Shown piece after piece: positions 11,586 through 22,814 of a DNA stretch of 64,000 bases; the stretch's first letter is position 1, and the number at the start of each line of letters is the position of its first letter. The stretch covers positions 25,357,314-25,421,313 of the forward strand of contig CM019691.1 of NCBI GenBank assembly GCA_009760885.1, given 5' to 3'. Origin of the DNA: Achatina immaculata (lineage: Eukaryota > Mollusca > Gastropoda > Stylommatophora > Achatinidae). Made by a program: the position numbers and the translations under genes. The notes under the pieces are model-generated. The model was not told the DNA's origin, did not search any database, and was given only the letters and a program-made list of their open reading frames with translations.

Positions 11586-13524
11586 TGAGTAACAAGATAA
11601 GAAACACAAGAGACAAACATATGAGTAACAAGATAGGAAACACAAGGGTCAAACATATGAGTAACAAGATAGGAAACACAAGGGTCAAACATATGAGTAA
11701 CAAGATAGGAAACACAAGGGTCAAACATATGAGTAACAAGATAGGAAACACAAGGGTCAAACATATGAGTAACAAGATAGGAAACACAAGGGTCAAACAT
11801 ATGAGTAACAAGATAGGAACACAAGGGTCAAACATATGAGTAACAAGATAGGAAACACAAGGGTCAAATATGAGTAACAATATAGGAAACACAAGGGTCA
11901 AACATATGAGTAACAAGATAGGAAACACAAGGGTCAAATATATGAGTAACAAGATAGGAAACACAAGGGTCAAACATATGAGTAACAAGATAGGAAACAC
12001 AAGGGTCAAACATATGAGTAACAAGATAGGAAACACAAGGGTCAAACATATGAGTAACAAGATAGGAAACACAAGGGTCAAATATATGAGTAACAAGATA
12101 GGAAACACAAGGGTCAAACATATGAGTAACAAGATAGGAAACACAAGGGTCAAACATATGAGTAAAAGATAGGAAACACAGGGTCAAACATATGAGTAAC
12201 AAGATAGGAAACACAAGGTCAAATATATGAGTAACAAGATAGGAAACACAAGGGTCAACATATTAGTAAAAGATAGGAAACACAAGGGTCAAATATGAGT
12301 AACAAGATAGGAAACACAAGGGTCAAACATATGATAACAAGATAGGAAACACAAGGGTCAAATATATGAGTAACAAGATAGGAAACACAAGGGTCAAACA
12401 TATTAGTAACAAGATAGGAAACACAAGGGTCAAACATATTAGTAACAAGATAGGAAACACAAGGGTCAAACATATTAGTAACAAGATAGGAAACACAAGG
12501 GTCAAACATATTAGTAACAAGATAGGAAACACAAGGGTCAAACATATGAGTAACAAGATAGGAAACACAAGGGTCAAACTATTAGTAACAGATAGGAAAC
12601 ACAAGGGTCAAACATATGAGTAACAAGATAGGAAACACAAGGGTCAAACATATTAGTAACAAGATAGGAAACACAAGGGTCAAATATATGAGTAACAAGA
12701 TAGGAAACACAAGGGTCAAACATATTAGTAACAAGATAGGAAACACAAGGGTCAAACATATGAGTAACAAGATAGGAAACACAAGGGTCAAACATATGAG
12801 TAACAAGATAGGAAACACAAGGGTCAAACATATGAGTAACAAGATAGGAAACACAAGGGTCAAACATATGAGTAACAAGATAGGAAACACAAGGGTCAAC
12901 ATATGAGTAACAAGATAGGAAACCAAGGGTCAAACATATGAGTAACAAGATAGAAACACAAGGGTCAAACATATGAGTAACAAGATAGGAAACACAAGGG
13001 TCAAACATATGAGTAACAAGATAGAAACACAAGGGTCAACATATGAGTAACAAGATAGGAAACACAAGGGTCAAACATATGAGTAACAAGATAGGAAACA
13101 CAAGGGTCAAACATATGAGTAACAAGATAGGAAACACAAGGGTCAAACATATGAGTAACAAGATAGGAAACACAAGGGTCAACATATGAGTAACAAGATA
13201 GGAAACACAAGGGTCAAATATGAGTAACAAGATAGGAAACACAAGGGTCAAACATATGAGTAACAAGATAGGAAACACAAGGGTCAAATATGAGTAACAA
13301 GATAGGAAACACAAGGTCAACATATGATAACAAGATAGGAAACACAAGGTCAAACATATGTAACAAGATAGGAAACACAAGGGTCAAACATATGTAACAA
13401 GATAGGAAACACAAGGTCAAACATAGTAACAAGATAGGAAACACAAGGTCAACATATGAGTAACAGATAGGAAACACAGGGTCAAACATATGATAACAAG
13501 ATAGGAAACACAAGAGACAAACAT
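11586..13524. repeat. Large minisatellite, 36-bp unit, about 54 copies
   Basis: Tandem array of a 36-bp unit beginning ATGAGTAACAAGATAGGAAA and ending with GGGTCAAACAT. Most copies are identical; variants are ATTAGT for ATGAGT, TATAT for CATAT, and single-base deletions. Since 36 is a multiple of three, the array gives long open frames: 12-residue repeats such as MSNKIGNTRVKH on the plus strand and MFDPCVSYLVTH on the minus strand. Interruption by single-base deletions and openness on both strands argue against a real protein. The outermost copies carry AGAGAC in place of AGGGTC. Confidence 0.97.
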
Positions 13525-14613
13525 AAAGTGCAGACACTGTCACTGCTGGAATATGAGATGGTGATTGGTTTTTTTCTTTCTTTTTTTTTTGGGGGGGGGG
13601 GGGTAGAAGTGTGTGACTGACATGCGAACTGACTTAATGGCGATATATCCAGAACACAGTTTACCTCTTCGATGCTCAATAACATGCTAATATCAGAAGA
13701 CACAAAATAAATGAGCGGAGAAATTGGCTCACCCAAACGGATCTGTACGTCAAAATGAGTGAAACCAGAGACCTCCTTCCCCCACCCCCCCCCCCCCAAA
13801 AAAAACAAACCCCAAAACCAGCGGTTACCAAACTTTTCTTGAACCTGACCCCCAAACCAGTAGTGGTATGGTATCCGCGACCCACGGAAAACATCTTCTC
13901 ACTACCCAGCTCAGATCCACAGGCAACTCTACTTCGGGTCGCAACCCCCCGCATTAAGCGAAGAAAACGAATGAAATGAAAGTTGGGGTGCAGACTACCA
14001 CAGGAAAGAATAGCTCAACAAAACTGAATTAGGAATTCAGTCCAGATGGACGTACAGAGACCCCTCGAAAAGTAAGCCTATTTTAAAAAGGGCGCTGTGA
14101 CCCAGCTCATCCCAGCAACCGACGGCAACGTAAGGTAGGGCCTTCGTGTTTTCTTTTTGTCTAAGAACTCCGGAACCGGCTGTCAAGGACCAGGTCAGAC
14201 AGGTTACAAAGACCTTGTCAGAATCATAAGCCCGCATCTCCTGTTTAAGTGAAAAGATAACGCTTTCATGTTATGACGCGCATAAAAAGAAGGAAGACTT
14301 TCAGTGTAATGAAACCACTAAGGAAACCACTTGCTGACATAAAAAGTTTTTAAATAAATAAGCAAATAAATATGAGGGAAATTAAAAGGAGGACATCTAT
14401 TCCTCTTCAGAAAGTAAAACAAATAAAGAATCTGTGGAGAGGAACCGATAGAACTACAAAAATAAGATTTTTAAGGGCATGCATTTTTCCCATCGCAACA
14501 TATGCCTGTGAGACCTGGACACTTAACAAAACAGCTGAGAAACACATAAATGCCTTTGAATGTAAATGCTACAGAAGAGTTCTCCAAATATCGTGGACAC
14601 AAAAAAGAACAAA
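13525..14613. repeat. 1.27-kb tandem duplication, copy 1
   Basis: The segment from the array edge through poly-T/poly-G, poly-C/poly-A, a hAT-like start motif (CAGCGGTTACCAA near 13823) and the first 242 bp of a family-B LINE (from 14372) recurs at 14796-15886, offset by 1271-1273 bp. The two copies are almost identical, differing mainly in homopolymer lengths and one base near 13833. Copy 1 stops inside the LINE at GAACAAA and joins directly to the short 36-bp array at 14614. The duplicated frames include the LINE piece MREIKRRTSIPLQK. Confidence 0.95.
14372..14613 (+). pseudogene. LINE family B, truncated at both ends by duplication
   Basis: Duplicate of the 5' part of the LINE at 15645-16194. 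It contains KQIKNLWRGTDRTTKIRFLR and CETWTLNKTAEKHINAFE and then breaks at the duplication joint, where the 36-bp array begins. It carries only the left-hand AAGCAAATAAAT target duplication at 14360-14371. Confidence 0.9.
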
Positions 14614-14795
14614 CATATGAGTAACAAGATAGGAAACACAAGGTCAAACATATGAGTAACAAGATAGGAAACACAAGGGTCAAACATATGAGTAACAAGA
14701 TAGGAAACACAAGGGTCAAACATATGAGTAACAAGATAGGAAACACAAGAGACAAACATATGAGTAACAAGATAGGAAACACAAGAGACAAACAT
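14614..14795. repeat. Minisatellite, same 36-bp unit, 5 copies
   Basis: Five units identical in type to the main array at 11586-13524. The last two carry the AGAGAC variant seen at the right-hand edge of the main array, so this short array is probably the duplicated edge of the big one. Confidence 0.95.
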
Positions 14796-15886
14796 AAAGT
14801 GCAGACACTGTCACTGCTGGAATATGAGATGGTGATTGGTTTTTTTCTTTCTTTTTTTTTTTGGGGGGGGGGGGGTAGAAGTGTGTGACTGACATGCGAA
14901 CTGACTTAATGGCGATATATCCAGAACACAGTTTACCTCTTCGATGCTCAATAACATGCTAATATCAGAAGACACAAAATAAATGAGCGGAGAAATTGGC
15001 TCACCCAAACGGATCTGTACGTCAAAATGAGTGAAACCAGAGACCTCCTTCCCCCACCCCCCCCCCCCCCCAAAAAAAACAAACCCCAAAACCAGCGGTT
15101 ACCAACTTTTCTTGAACCTGACCCCCAAACCAGTAGTGGTATGGTATCCGCGACCCACGGAAAACATCTTCTCACTACCCAGCTCAGATCCACAGGCAAC
15201 TCTACTTCGGGTCGCAACCCCCCGCATTAAGCGAAGAAAACGAATGAAATGAAAGTTGGGGTGCAGACTACCACAGGAAAGAATAGCTCAACAAAACTGA
15301 ATTAGGAATTCAGTCCAGATGGACGTACAGAGACCCCTCGAAAAGTAAGCCTATTTTAAAAAGGGCGCTGTGACCCAGCTCATCCCAGCAACCGACGGCA
15401 ACGTAAGGTAGGGCCTTCGTGTTTTCTTTTTGTCTAAGAACTCCGGAACCGGCTGTCAAGGACCAGGTCAGACAGGTTACAAAGACCTTGTCAGAATCAT
15501 AAGCCCGCATCTCCTGTTTAAGTGAAAAGATAACGCTTTCATGTTATGACGCGCATAAAAAGAAGGAAGACTTTCAGTGTAATGAAACCACTAAGGAAAC
15601 CACTTGCTGACATAAAAAGTTTTTAAATAAATAAGCAAATAAATATGAGGGAAATTAAAAGGAGGACATCTATTCCTCTTCAGAAAGTAAAACAAATAAA
15701 GAATCTGTGGAGAGGAACCGATAGAACTACAAAAATAAGATTTTTAAGGGCATGCATTTTTCCCATCGCAACATATGCCTGTGAGACCTGGACACTTAAC
15801 AAAACAGCTGAGAAACACATAAATGCCTTTGAATGTAAATGCTACAGAAGAGTTCTCCAAATATCGTGGACACAAAAAAGAACAAA
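14796..15886. repeat. 1.27-kb tandem duplication, copy 2
   Basis: Second copy of the segment described at 13525-14613. Here the LINE continues past the point where copy 1 is broken, so copy 2 retains the original right-hand sequence. Confidence 0.95.
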
Positions 15887-16194
15887 TATATCTATACTAC
15901 AAGAGCTTAATATTGAAGAAGTCTGGCTAGTAAAGAGGATTAAAGAGAGAAAACTTAAATATTTTGGGCACATTAAACGTCATGATAATTTAGAGAAGAC
16001 CATACTGGAAGGATACATAATGGGAAAAAGAAAAAGAGGAATACCAAAACGAAGATGGCTGCAAGAAAACGTTGACGATCTGCAAATGGACGCAGCAGCA
16101 GCAGGCCATCTTGCTCACAACCTCTTGCCTACAGGAGTGCTGTTTGGGAGACGGGGTTCCGCAAGGGACATGCAAATGAATTAATGAATGAATG
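15645..16194 (+). pseudogene. LINE family B, 5'-truncated, with target-site duplication
   Basis: An uninterrupted 179-codon frame covers the C-terminal region of ORF2: RTTKIRFLRACIFPIATYAC, CETWTLNK, QKRTNISILQELNIEE, KYFGHIKRHDN, GKRKRGIPKRRWLQENVDDL and the end AGHLAHN. It lies downstream of the reverse transcriptase core, so it lacks the YADD box. The 3' tail is a (TGAA)n repeat. A perfect 12-bp duplication AAGCAAATAAAT flanks it at 15633-15644 and 16195-16206. Related copies are at 31440-31760 and 40679-41865. An open frame in a truncated copy suggests a young insertion. Confidence 0.92.
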
Positions 16195-16206
16195 AAGCAA
16201 ATAAAT

Positions 16207-16668
16207 AAATATCTCAGGACACCCGAAGCTATCTGGAAACTTTCGCTCTTTACACTTACAATGTAACACAACATTTCAACAGCTGATAAAACCAGGATTC
16301 ACAATGTGTTTCTAAATCACCTAAAACTCACAATATTTTTTCTCATTTCTTACTTTTGGTCTACATATTTTGTAAAACTCAGCGCGCAAAAAGCTAGCAC
16401 CGATAAATTAGTTTGCAGCAAACGAATGATAAAGTGGAATTTCCACTGGTTTTAGTGCGTTCTTACAAGTGTGAAGTGTAGCGCATAAAGCGAATAGACG
16501 CATTTTTTTGTTTGTTTATTTGTTTTGTTTCGTTGTTAAGAATCAGTACATCACGTTTTTTAAAGGTAAAGTACAGGTCTTTAAACTACATCAGCAATGA
16601 AACAATTTGGAAATTTTACGAACCATCGCAATTGAGAACTTCTTAGCTAGAGAAATCGCAGACGGACG

Positions 16669-16702
<34 letters not shown>

Positions 16703-17390
16703 AAGATGAAGTAATCTACTCTGAGAATGACAAAAATAATCTCTTTCCTAACATTATTCAACATCTGGAAATTTGCACAAATGGAGGAAATATTGCTTTA
16801 TATCCGACATGTATGAAACAAGACAAAAAGAGCAATGTAACAGCGTGCGTGCATGTAAATCATGAAAAATTCAGCAGCACAAACTTCTCTACAATTTAAT
16901 CACGGCAAAATTAGGCTACGTGCAGAGTTCAAATCATGATTAATGGCAAAGGGTAATTACGGTAAAATGTGTAAACGAAGGCTATTTGAATACCATGCAA
17001 GATGCAGACCTTTACTTTGGGAGAAAAAAGGAAAGAGCAGAACTGAAACACAAGCAGACAATTTAGAGGTCTTCTTGAAAATTCAAACGTCGGAGAAACA
17101 TATAAGAAAATGAGCAAATACATATTTTTTTTAAAACATTGTGACTCTCGAAGTACAATTACCCTCTCGATCTCTGTATATATTCCAGTTGTAACCAATA
17201 TGGGAATGTTCGGCTGTGCTCTTTCAGTCATCACACTTAACTGTGCCACGGTTCAACCGAGTCCATTCCAATCAACATATAGTTGACCTTGCTCTGCGAC
17301 ATTTAACTGACCTACTAAATGCCTGTTGTAGCATGTGTACCGGATTTCAATGCTCGCTCCTGGATTTTGTTCAAAGGATTAATCCAGCGG
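16207..17390. other. No gene recognised; CG/CA microsatellite
   Basis: Contains (CG)n(CA)n at about 16668-16702, a sequence type prone to Z-DNA. Otherwise A+T-rich with no credible frame. Confidence 0.5.
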
Positions 17391-17521
17391 TTCCCAACCT
17401 TTCTGAGAGCGACTCTAAATAGCACTGATATGTGACCTGCGACAACTGCAAAAAGCTTCTTCTTAAGTATTAAAATTCAACAAACAAACAAACAAACAAA
17501 AAGTTAAAATTCAACCAAAAA
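17391..17521 (+). mobile_element. hAT-like 5' end, fragment
   Basis: CAGCGGTTCCCAACCTTTCT followed by GAGCGACTC is typical of one end of non-autonomous hAT elements, which begin CAGNGGTTC. No matching far end was confirmed; the region is interrupted by the composite repeat that starts at 17522. Confidence 0.4.
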
Positions 17522-18835
17522 CGCTGTTGGCGAGATCTTCAGCTGCCGTGCGTGGAGCGGTGCTCCTCCCGGCCAATGAAGAAATTTGCAAATGAGGTTG
17601 CCACGCAGCATCACTGCGGAAAAGGTGGTAGAAAGGATAAAGCGAAGCAAACAGTCAAATCACGGCACCTCTGGTCTGGAGGTCGGCCACGTCCTGAGTG
17701 CAGTCATATCGGGTGAAATGCATGAACCGGCTTGTCCCAGAGGTTAAGACACTGCTGGCGAGACTCTTCAAATGCCGCGCGTGGAGTGAAGCTCCTCCCG
17801 GTTAAGGAAGTAAATGCGGAAAAGAAATAAAGGTTGCTGTGCGGAGCCGATGGGAAAAGGTGGTGGAAAGTGAAGTTTAACCGGTATTTCCAGTAGTATC
17901 GCTACGAGAGCTATACCACGGCACCTCTGCTCTAGAGGCCGCCCACGTCCGAAATACACCTACACTGGTGAAATATGCCTAAACCGGCACACACCAGGGG
18001 TGGAACCTGATGGCTAGACATGTCATGCCACCTCCGCTCTAGAGGTCGGTTACGCCTGATAAACACCCATACTGGTGAATTTTGCCTAAACCGGCTCATA
18101 CCAGGGGTGAATCTTGAAGGCTATACATGTCACAGTACCTCTGCTCTAGAGGTAGGTCACGTCCCAAACACGCCAATACTGGGATAATGCCTAAACCGGC
18201 TCAACCCAGGGGTAGAAGTCACTAGTGGCGAGGATTCGTCCTCCTGGACAAAAGCTCCATCCTGGTCACAACTAGGAAGGGTAGCGGCCACGACCGCAAA
18301 ATGCTGAAGTCGGAGACACTGGACCAGGGAAGTCTAGATAGGCAACCACCTCTCACCCGGCGGGGATGTTTGCGTATCCTAATCACGCTGAGGTTTTCCG
18401 GTGAGAAAGTCCAACCCTGGACTGGATGGGCAACCACCTCTCACCCGGCGGTGATACACGGGTATCTCAAAACACGTCGAGGTTTTCCGGTGAGAAAGTC
18501 CAACTCTGGCCTGGGTGGGCTACCGCCTCTCACCCAGCGGGGATGCACTGATATCCTAAACACGTCGAGGTCTTCCAGTGAGAAAGTCCAACCCTAGACT
18601 AAACTGGTGCAATGAAAACCACGGTGTCACGCAATCCCGCTTCCAAGACCCATCAAGAATACTGGCTAAAGCACTGTGATACTCTGAACCCCTTGTGGTC
18701 CTCTCGTGGATCTCGTGTGGTCTATTTTGGATCACACAGGGGACCACGGGACCTAACGAGGACCACAGGCGTGAATTCAGTAGGTTCACAGTGCGGTTTT
18801 TGGTGGTAGAAGTGAACGAAGAAGAAGAAGAAGAA
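17522..18835 (+). repeat. Composite 1.3-kb dispersed element, copy 1
   Basis: 1314 bp that recur almost unchanged at 33404-34717. Three internal layers are visible: a roughly 228-bp unit present twice (each begins CTGxTGGCGAGA), a unit of about 105 bp with GCTCTAGAGG and CCTAAACCGGC present about three to four times, and a unit of about 83-90 bp with TTTTCCGGTGAGAAAGTCC present three to four times. The right end is (GAA)n. Here AACCAAAAA occurs on both sides, a possible 9-bp target duplication, although the flank is itself repetitive. Frames at 18222-18437 (minus) and 18301-18597 (plus) persist in both copies but look like repeat translation. Strand is given so that (GAA)n is the 3' end. Confidence 0.85.
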
Positions 18836-19088
18836 CCAAAAAATTAAAATTCAACAAAAAAGTAAAAATTTAAAATAATTCAACAAAAAAGTTAAAATTC
18901 GACAGAAAAGTTAAAAATCAACAAAAAAAAAGTATTTCAGTATTTCACTGAATATTTAGGCTTGAAAACGTAAATTAGCAGGATTTTCTTGAAACCCCCC
19001 CCCCCTTTTTTTTTTAAAATATAAACTTTTATTTATAAATGTTTTTATACCTTCTTGCTACCCATACTCTATAACCCCCGTAGCACGT
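18836..19088. repeat. A-rich degenerate tandem repeat
   Basis: Irregular copies of AAAAAGTTAAAATTCAAC, which also precede the composite element at 17490-17520. The composite element therefore inserted into this repeat. A C-run/T-run lies near 19000. Confidence 0.7.
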
Positions 19089-19652
19089 CTCTGGGTACCA
19101 TTAGTTTAAACAGTCCATTAACAACCATGCCCTCTGGTAACCATTAGCTTAAACAGTTCATTAAGAACCGTGTCCTCTGGTAACCATTAGCTTAAACAGT
19201 TCATTAAGAACCGTGTCCTCTGGGAACCATTAACTTAAACAGTTCATTAAGAACCGTGTCCTCTGGGAACAATTAGTTTAAACAGTACATTAAGAACCGT
19301 GTCCTCTGAGAACAATTAGTTTAAACAGTTCATTAAGAACCGTGTCCTCTGGGAACAATTAGTTTAAGCAGTACATTAAGAACCGTGTCCTCTGGGAACA
19401 ATTAGTTTAAACAGTTCATTAAGAACCGTGCCCTCTGGGAACCATTAACTTAAACAATTCATTAAGAACCGTGTCCTCTGGGAACAATTAGTTTAAACAG
19501 TACATTAAGAACCGTGTCCTCTGAGAACAATTAGTTTAAACAGTTCATTAAGAACCGTGTCCTCTGGGAACAATTAGTTTAAACAGTTCATTAAGAACCG
19601 TGCCCTCTGGGAACCATTAGTTTAAACAGCTCATTAAGAACCGTGCCCTCAA
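19089..19652. repeat. Minisatellite, 43-bp unit, 13 copies
   Basis: Regular 43-bp period. Most units contain the palindrome GTTTAAAC, then CATTAAGAACCGTGTCCTCT. Neighbouring copies differ at a handful of alternating positions (TTCATT or TACATT, GGGAAC or GAGAAC), suggesting higher-order pairs. Confidence 0.95.
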
Positions 19653-21056
19653 AACTTCTGTTCCCTGCACTATGTGCCTCTCTTGGCATCTACGTCGCAC
19701 GTAGCTGTCTGGGCGTGACTAACGGAAGTACCGTTCCTGCATCATTCTACGACAGCAGTTCTCAACCTCTTAACCTCGGTGAAGCCCTAAAGAAAAAAAA
19801 AACAAACACTTCTGTGGTCTCTAGGAACACCTATACAGAAGCCATTACATCCACTGTTGCTTGCGCGGGTATAGGAGTGACGGCACACCTGTATCTGTTC
19901 TTCCCTTTGCAGGAAACACTTTTTTTTCCGAAATACCAGTTTTCTCAATAATCATTCGGTAACATATACTTATTTTTGTAACCGTAACACATTTTTACAA
20001 ACATCAACGGGAACTAAACGTTCGCGTGAAATCTTTCTTATCGTGTTTGTTACGAGATTTACTATTTACAAAATGCTCACACGCATGAGTCTCCTCTATG
20101 CGAACTGAGAGTCATCAATCTACTGGCCCGATTATCCTGCAGTCATTTTAGCTGGCTGTTTTTTTTAAACAAAGTTTTTTATAATATAAACCGGTTACGG
20201 TAACCGACGATCTCCAAAACGTTGGGTTTCACTATCCCTCACTTCGTTTTTTTTAAAATCCGTAATTTATCGGTAATTGCCCGTGCAAATCGGTAAATTA
20301 ATCCGGCAAACAAATCCTGGGCGATGGACTTGTATGGACTACGCATATTTTTGTTGTTCCCTTAAATCAGGACCTCTCGCGGAACCTAAATCTCCACTGA
20401 ACTTGGCTCAGAAGCCCTTAATCTACAGTGAACTGGCCGACTGGGCGAAACCATATTTACACCGATGTATTCATTTTACTACTAATTTGAAGCTTTTTAA
20501 CTCTATATCTTCTGATATTTTTCTTTTAAACTGAATCGTTTTTCCCTACGGCGGTCTCTAAAAGACAAAGGAGTCACCTGGGTCTCTGAGCGAGAGGAAC
20601 TTGTTTAAGGTGCTATGTACTGTTTCACTGATTAGTCATTCCGTTTTGATTGAATATACCGTCTCTTTCCCTTTACAACGCTGTGATACACTAACTGCAT
20701 CCTTCTTTCACTGGAATTTGCTGCCACTTTCTACAGTGCTACAGTTCTATAAAAGAAGCTCAGATACCCCATGTTGTTTAATAATGATTTTAAAAATGGA
20801 ACAGGCAACCGCAGGGGACTCGAGAGACAGAACAAAGGCATCTTCCATGTCTATTTTTCCCGGCATGATTTAAAAAAAAACATTACAATTGATTCTATTG
20901 GCATATACAATGGCCAGGGCGTTACAAATGTTTCCATTGGTTGATTACTCTGCTTAACCATAACGTGGCTTTCCAAAGGACCTGCTCCTTTTTTCTGAGC
21001 ACCTGCAGGCCATGGGTCCACTTTGCGACAACCGTAGAGACTTGTTGTGATGCAAA
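19653..21056. other. No gene recognised; hAT-like motif
   Basis: A CAGCAGTTCTCAACCTCTTA motif at about 19753 resembles a hAT end. Frames at 20277-20534 and 20601-20873 show no domain. The sequence just left of the mariner gives a minus-strand frame (20922-21110) that I do not recognise. Confidence 0.45.
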
Positions 21057-21058
21057 TA

Positions 21059-22343
21059 CGAGGGGTGATTGATAAGTTCTCGGCCTAAGGTACACATACT
21101 TGAAACACACATTTGATATTAGGTGCTCTTGTAGACCAGGTTAATGTCAGATTAAACACCAAGTTTCAAGAAATTAACTGCAACCAATTTTTTTACAGGC
21201 TACTGAAATGGTAAGGAGTAGCAGAAATGGATACAGTGGATAAAATTTCTCATCGAGAAGTCATTCGCTACCTCTGCATCAAAGGCGTATCATCGAAGGA
21301 GATCCATGAGGATATGGCAGTGACTCTAGGGGAGAGTGCCCCTTCTTACAGCACAGTGAAGAAATGGTAGGCTCAATTCAAACATGGAGTCTGGAAGATG
21401 ATCCCCATCCAGGAAGACCAAGAACGGTAACCACCAATGAAACTACCGGCAGAATCCATGACAGGATAATGGAGGATTGACGACTAACTGAGCGGTACAT
21501 TGCTACTGAGTTGGGCATCTCCCAGGAACGTGTTCATGCCGTTATTCACAAAGATCTTCAAATGACAAAGGTCTCTCCACGATGGGTCCCGAAGCTTCTT
21601 GGAGCTGATCACAAACGACAGCGTCTCAACATGTCAAGAGACAATCTTAGCCATTTTTCTGCAGATCCTGAAAAGTTTCTTCAGCAATTTGTGACTATGG
21701 ATGAGACTTGGGTTCATCATTTTCAACCAGAAACCAAAGAACAGTCAAAGCAGTTGAAACATCATGGATCCTCACCTCCAAAGAAAGCAAGGGTTGTTCT
21801 GACTGCAAGTAAAGTGATGGCTTCCATCTTTTGGGATTCAGAAGGTTTGCTATTGGTAGACTATCTTCAAAAGGGCAGAACGGTCACAGGGCCTATTACG
21901 CTAATCTTGTGAAGCAACCACCGGTCAAAGTGAAGGAAAAGCGTCGATGGAAATTGACGAGAGGAGTCATCTTTCAGCAAGACAATTCTTCAGTTCACAA
22001 GTCGGTGGTGGCAATGGCTGCCATTCATAAATGCGGCTTCCAGCTTCTTGAACATCCTCCTTATTCCCCAGATTTGGCCCCTTCGGACTATTACTTGTTT
22101 ACCAAACTCAAAAAGGAGCTCAGTGCTCGCAAATTTGCTTCAGATGATGACGTTATTCATGCTGTAGACCACTTTCTACTGGCACAAGATGCTGACTTTT
22201 ACAAAAAAGGGATCCGTATGCTCCAGGATCGCTGGACTAAGTGCATAAACTTGCAAGGGGACTATGTTGAGAAATAGCCAAAAAAACGTTGTCCATAAAT
22301 AATCCGTTGAACCTTAGGCCGAGAACTTATCAATCACCCATCG
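21059..22343 (+). mobile_element. mariner transposon, complete length, inactive
   Basis: 1285 bp with inverted termini: the left end GGGTGATTGATAAGTTCTCG (continuing GCCTAAGGT) is matched exactly by the complement at the right end over 29 bp. TA dinucleotides flank both ends (21057-21058 and 22344-22345), as required for Tc1/mariner. The length is normal for mariner. It encodes the broken transposase at 21227-22277. The close match between the termini suggests a fairly recent insertion. Confidence 0.96.
21227..22277 (+). pseudogene. mariner transposase, DD34D type, broken
   Basis: Cut-and-paste transposase of the kind that also forms the C-terminal part of primate SETMAR. Visible in order: an N-terminal helix-turn-helix region with STVKKW, the RWVPKLL linker block, first catalytic Asp in VTMDETWVHHF, second in FQQDNSSVH, and third in DLAPSDYYLF. 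There are 34 residues between the second and third Asp. The copy is dead: stop codons near 21368 and 21478, a small deletion near 21388-21400 that shifts frame, and a one-base loss near 21893 that splits the catalytic domain into two overlapping frames (21511-21912 and 21831-22277). All three catalytic Asp codons survive. Confidence 0.95.
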
Positions 22344-22345
22344 TA

Positions 22346-22561
22346 TTTATCGCAATGTGAACACATTTTCTTCTGCTTTTCAGTTTAAAAAGCTCTACCA
22401 CCTATACAAAGAGGCGGATTGACGCCACGAATCTTAACGTTAAAATAGACTTATCTGTGCCTAACCCCACCCCTCCCTAACCACCGTCTCCTCCCCTCAA
22501 ATTTTCTACCCATAATTTGTTTTTTCTGCGACCAGATTTTGGCTCCTAAGTCTCGATACAA
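22346..22561. other. No gene recognised
   Basis: Short spacer between the mariner and a hAT-like element. Confidence 0.4.
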
Positions 22562-22814
22562 CAGGGGTTCTCAATCAGTTGGGAATTCCTTACCCCATCT
22601 CCTGTGGTGGGAATTTTTAGGTTTTCGGGAACGGGGTGACTGGAAGCACAAATTTACACACTTAAACTGTTCGTTTATTGATCTTTCTATACATAAATCA
22701 GCCTTTGGGGTCAGACAGTCTTGGGAAACACAAAGGTTACGGGGGGCTTGGATGGCATTCAGGCATACGGTTAAAAGGGTGCACGGAGCAACAAACTACT
22801 GAGAAGCACCGCTG
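22562..22814. mobile_element. Possible hAT-type MITE
   Basis: Starts CAGGGGTTCTCAATCAG and ends with ACTGAGAAGCACCGCTG, whose complement is CAGCGGTGCTTCTCAGT. The ends are imperfect inverted repeats of the hAT type. An 8-bp target duplication could not be seen, so the call is tentative. The open frame 22539-22802 spans it and is not a gene. Confidence 0.45.

Noticed and set aside
11586..13524. CRISPR-like array
   Set aside because: Units are contiguous and identical with no variable spacers, and the window is eukaryotic.
11422..13543. Repeat proteins encoded by the 36-bp array on both strands
   Set aside because: The unit length is a multiple of three and lacks stops; single-base losses break the frames, both strands are open, and no start or domain outside the repeat is seen.
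18222..18597. Conserved genes, because frames at 18222-18437 and 18301-18597 recur at 34102-34317 and 34181-34477
   Set aside because: The whole 1314-bp element is conserved between copies, both strands are open over sub-repeats, and no domain is visible.
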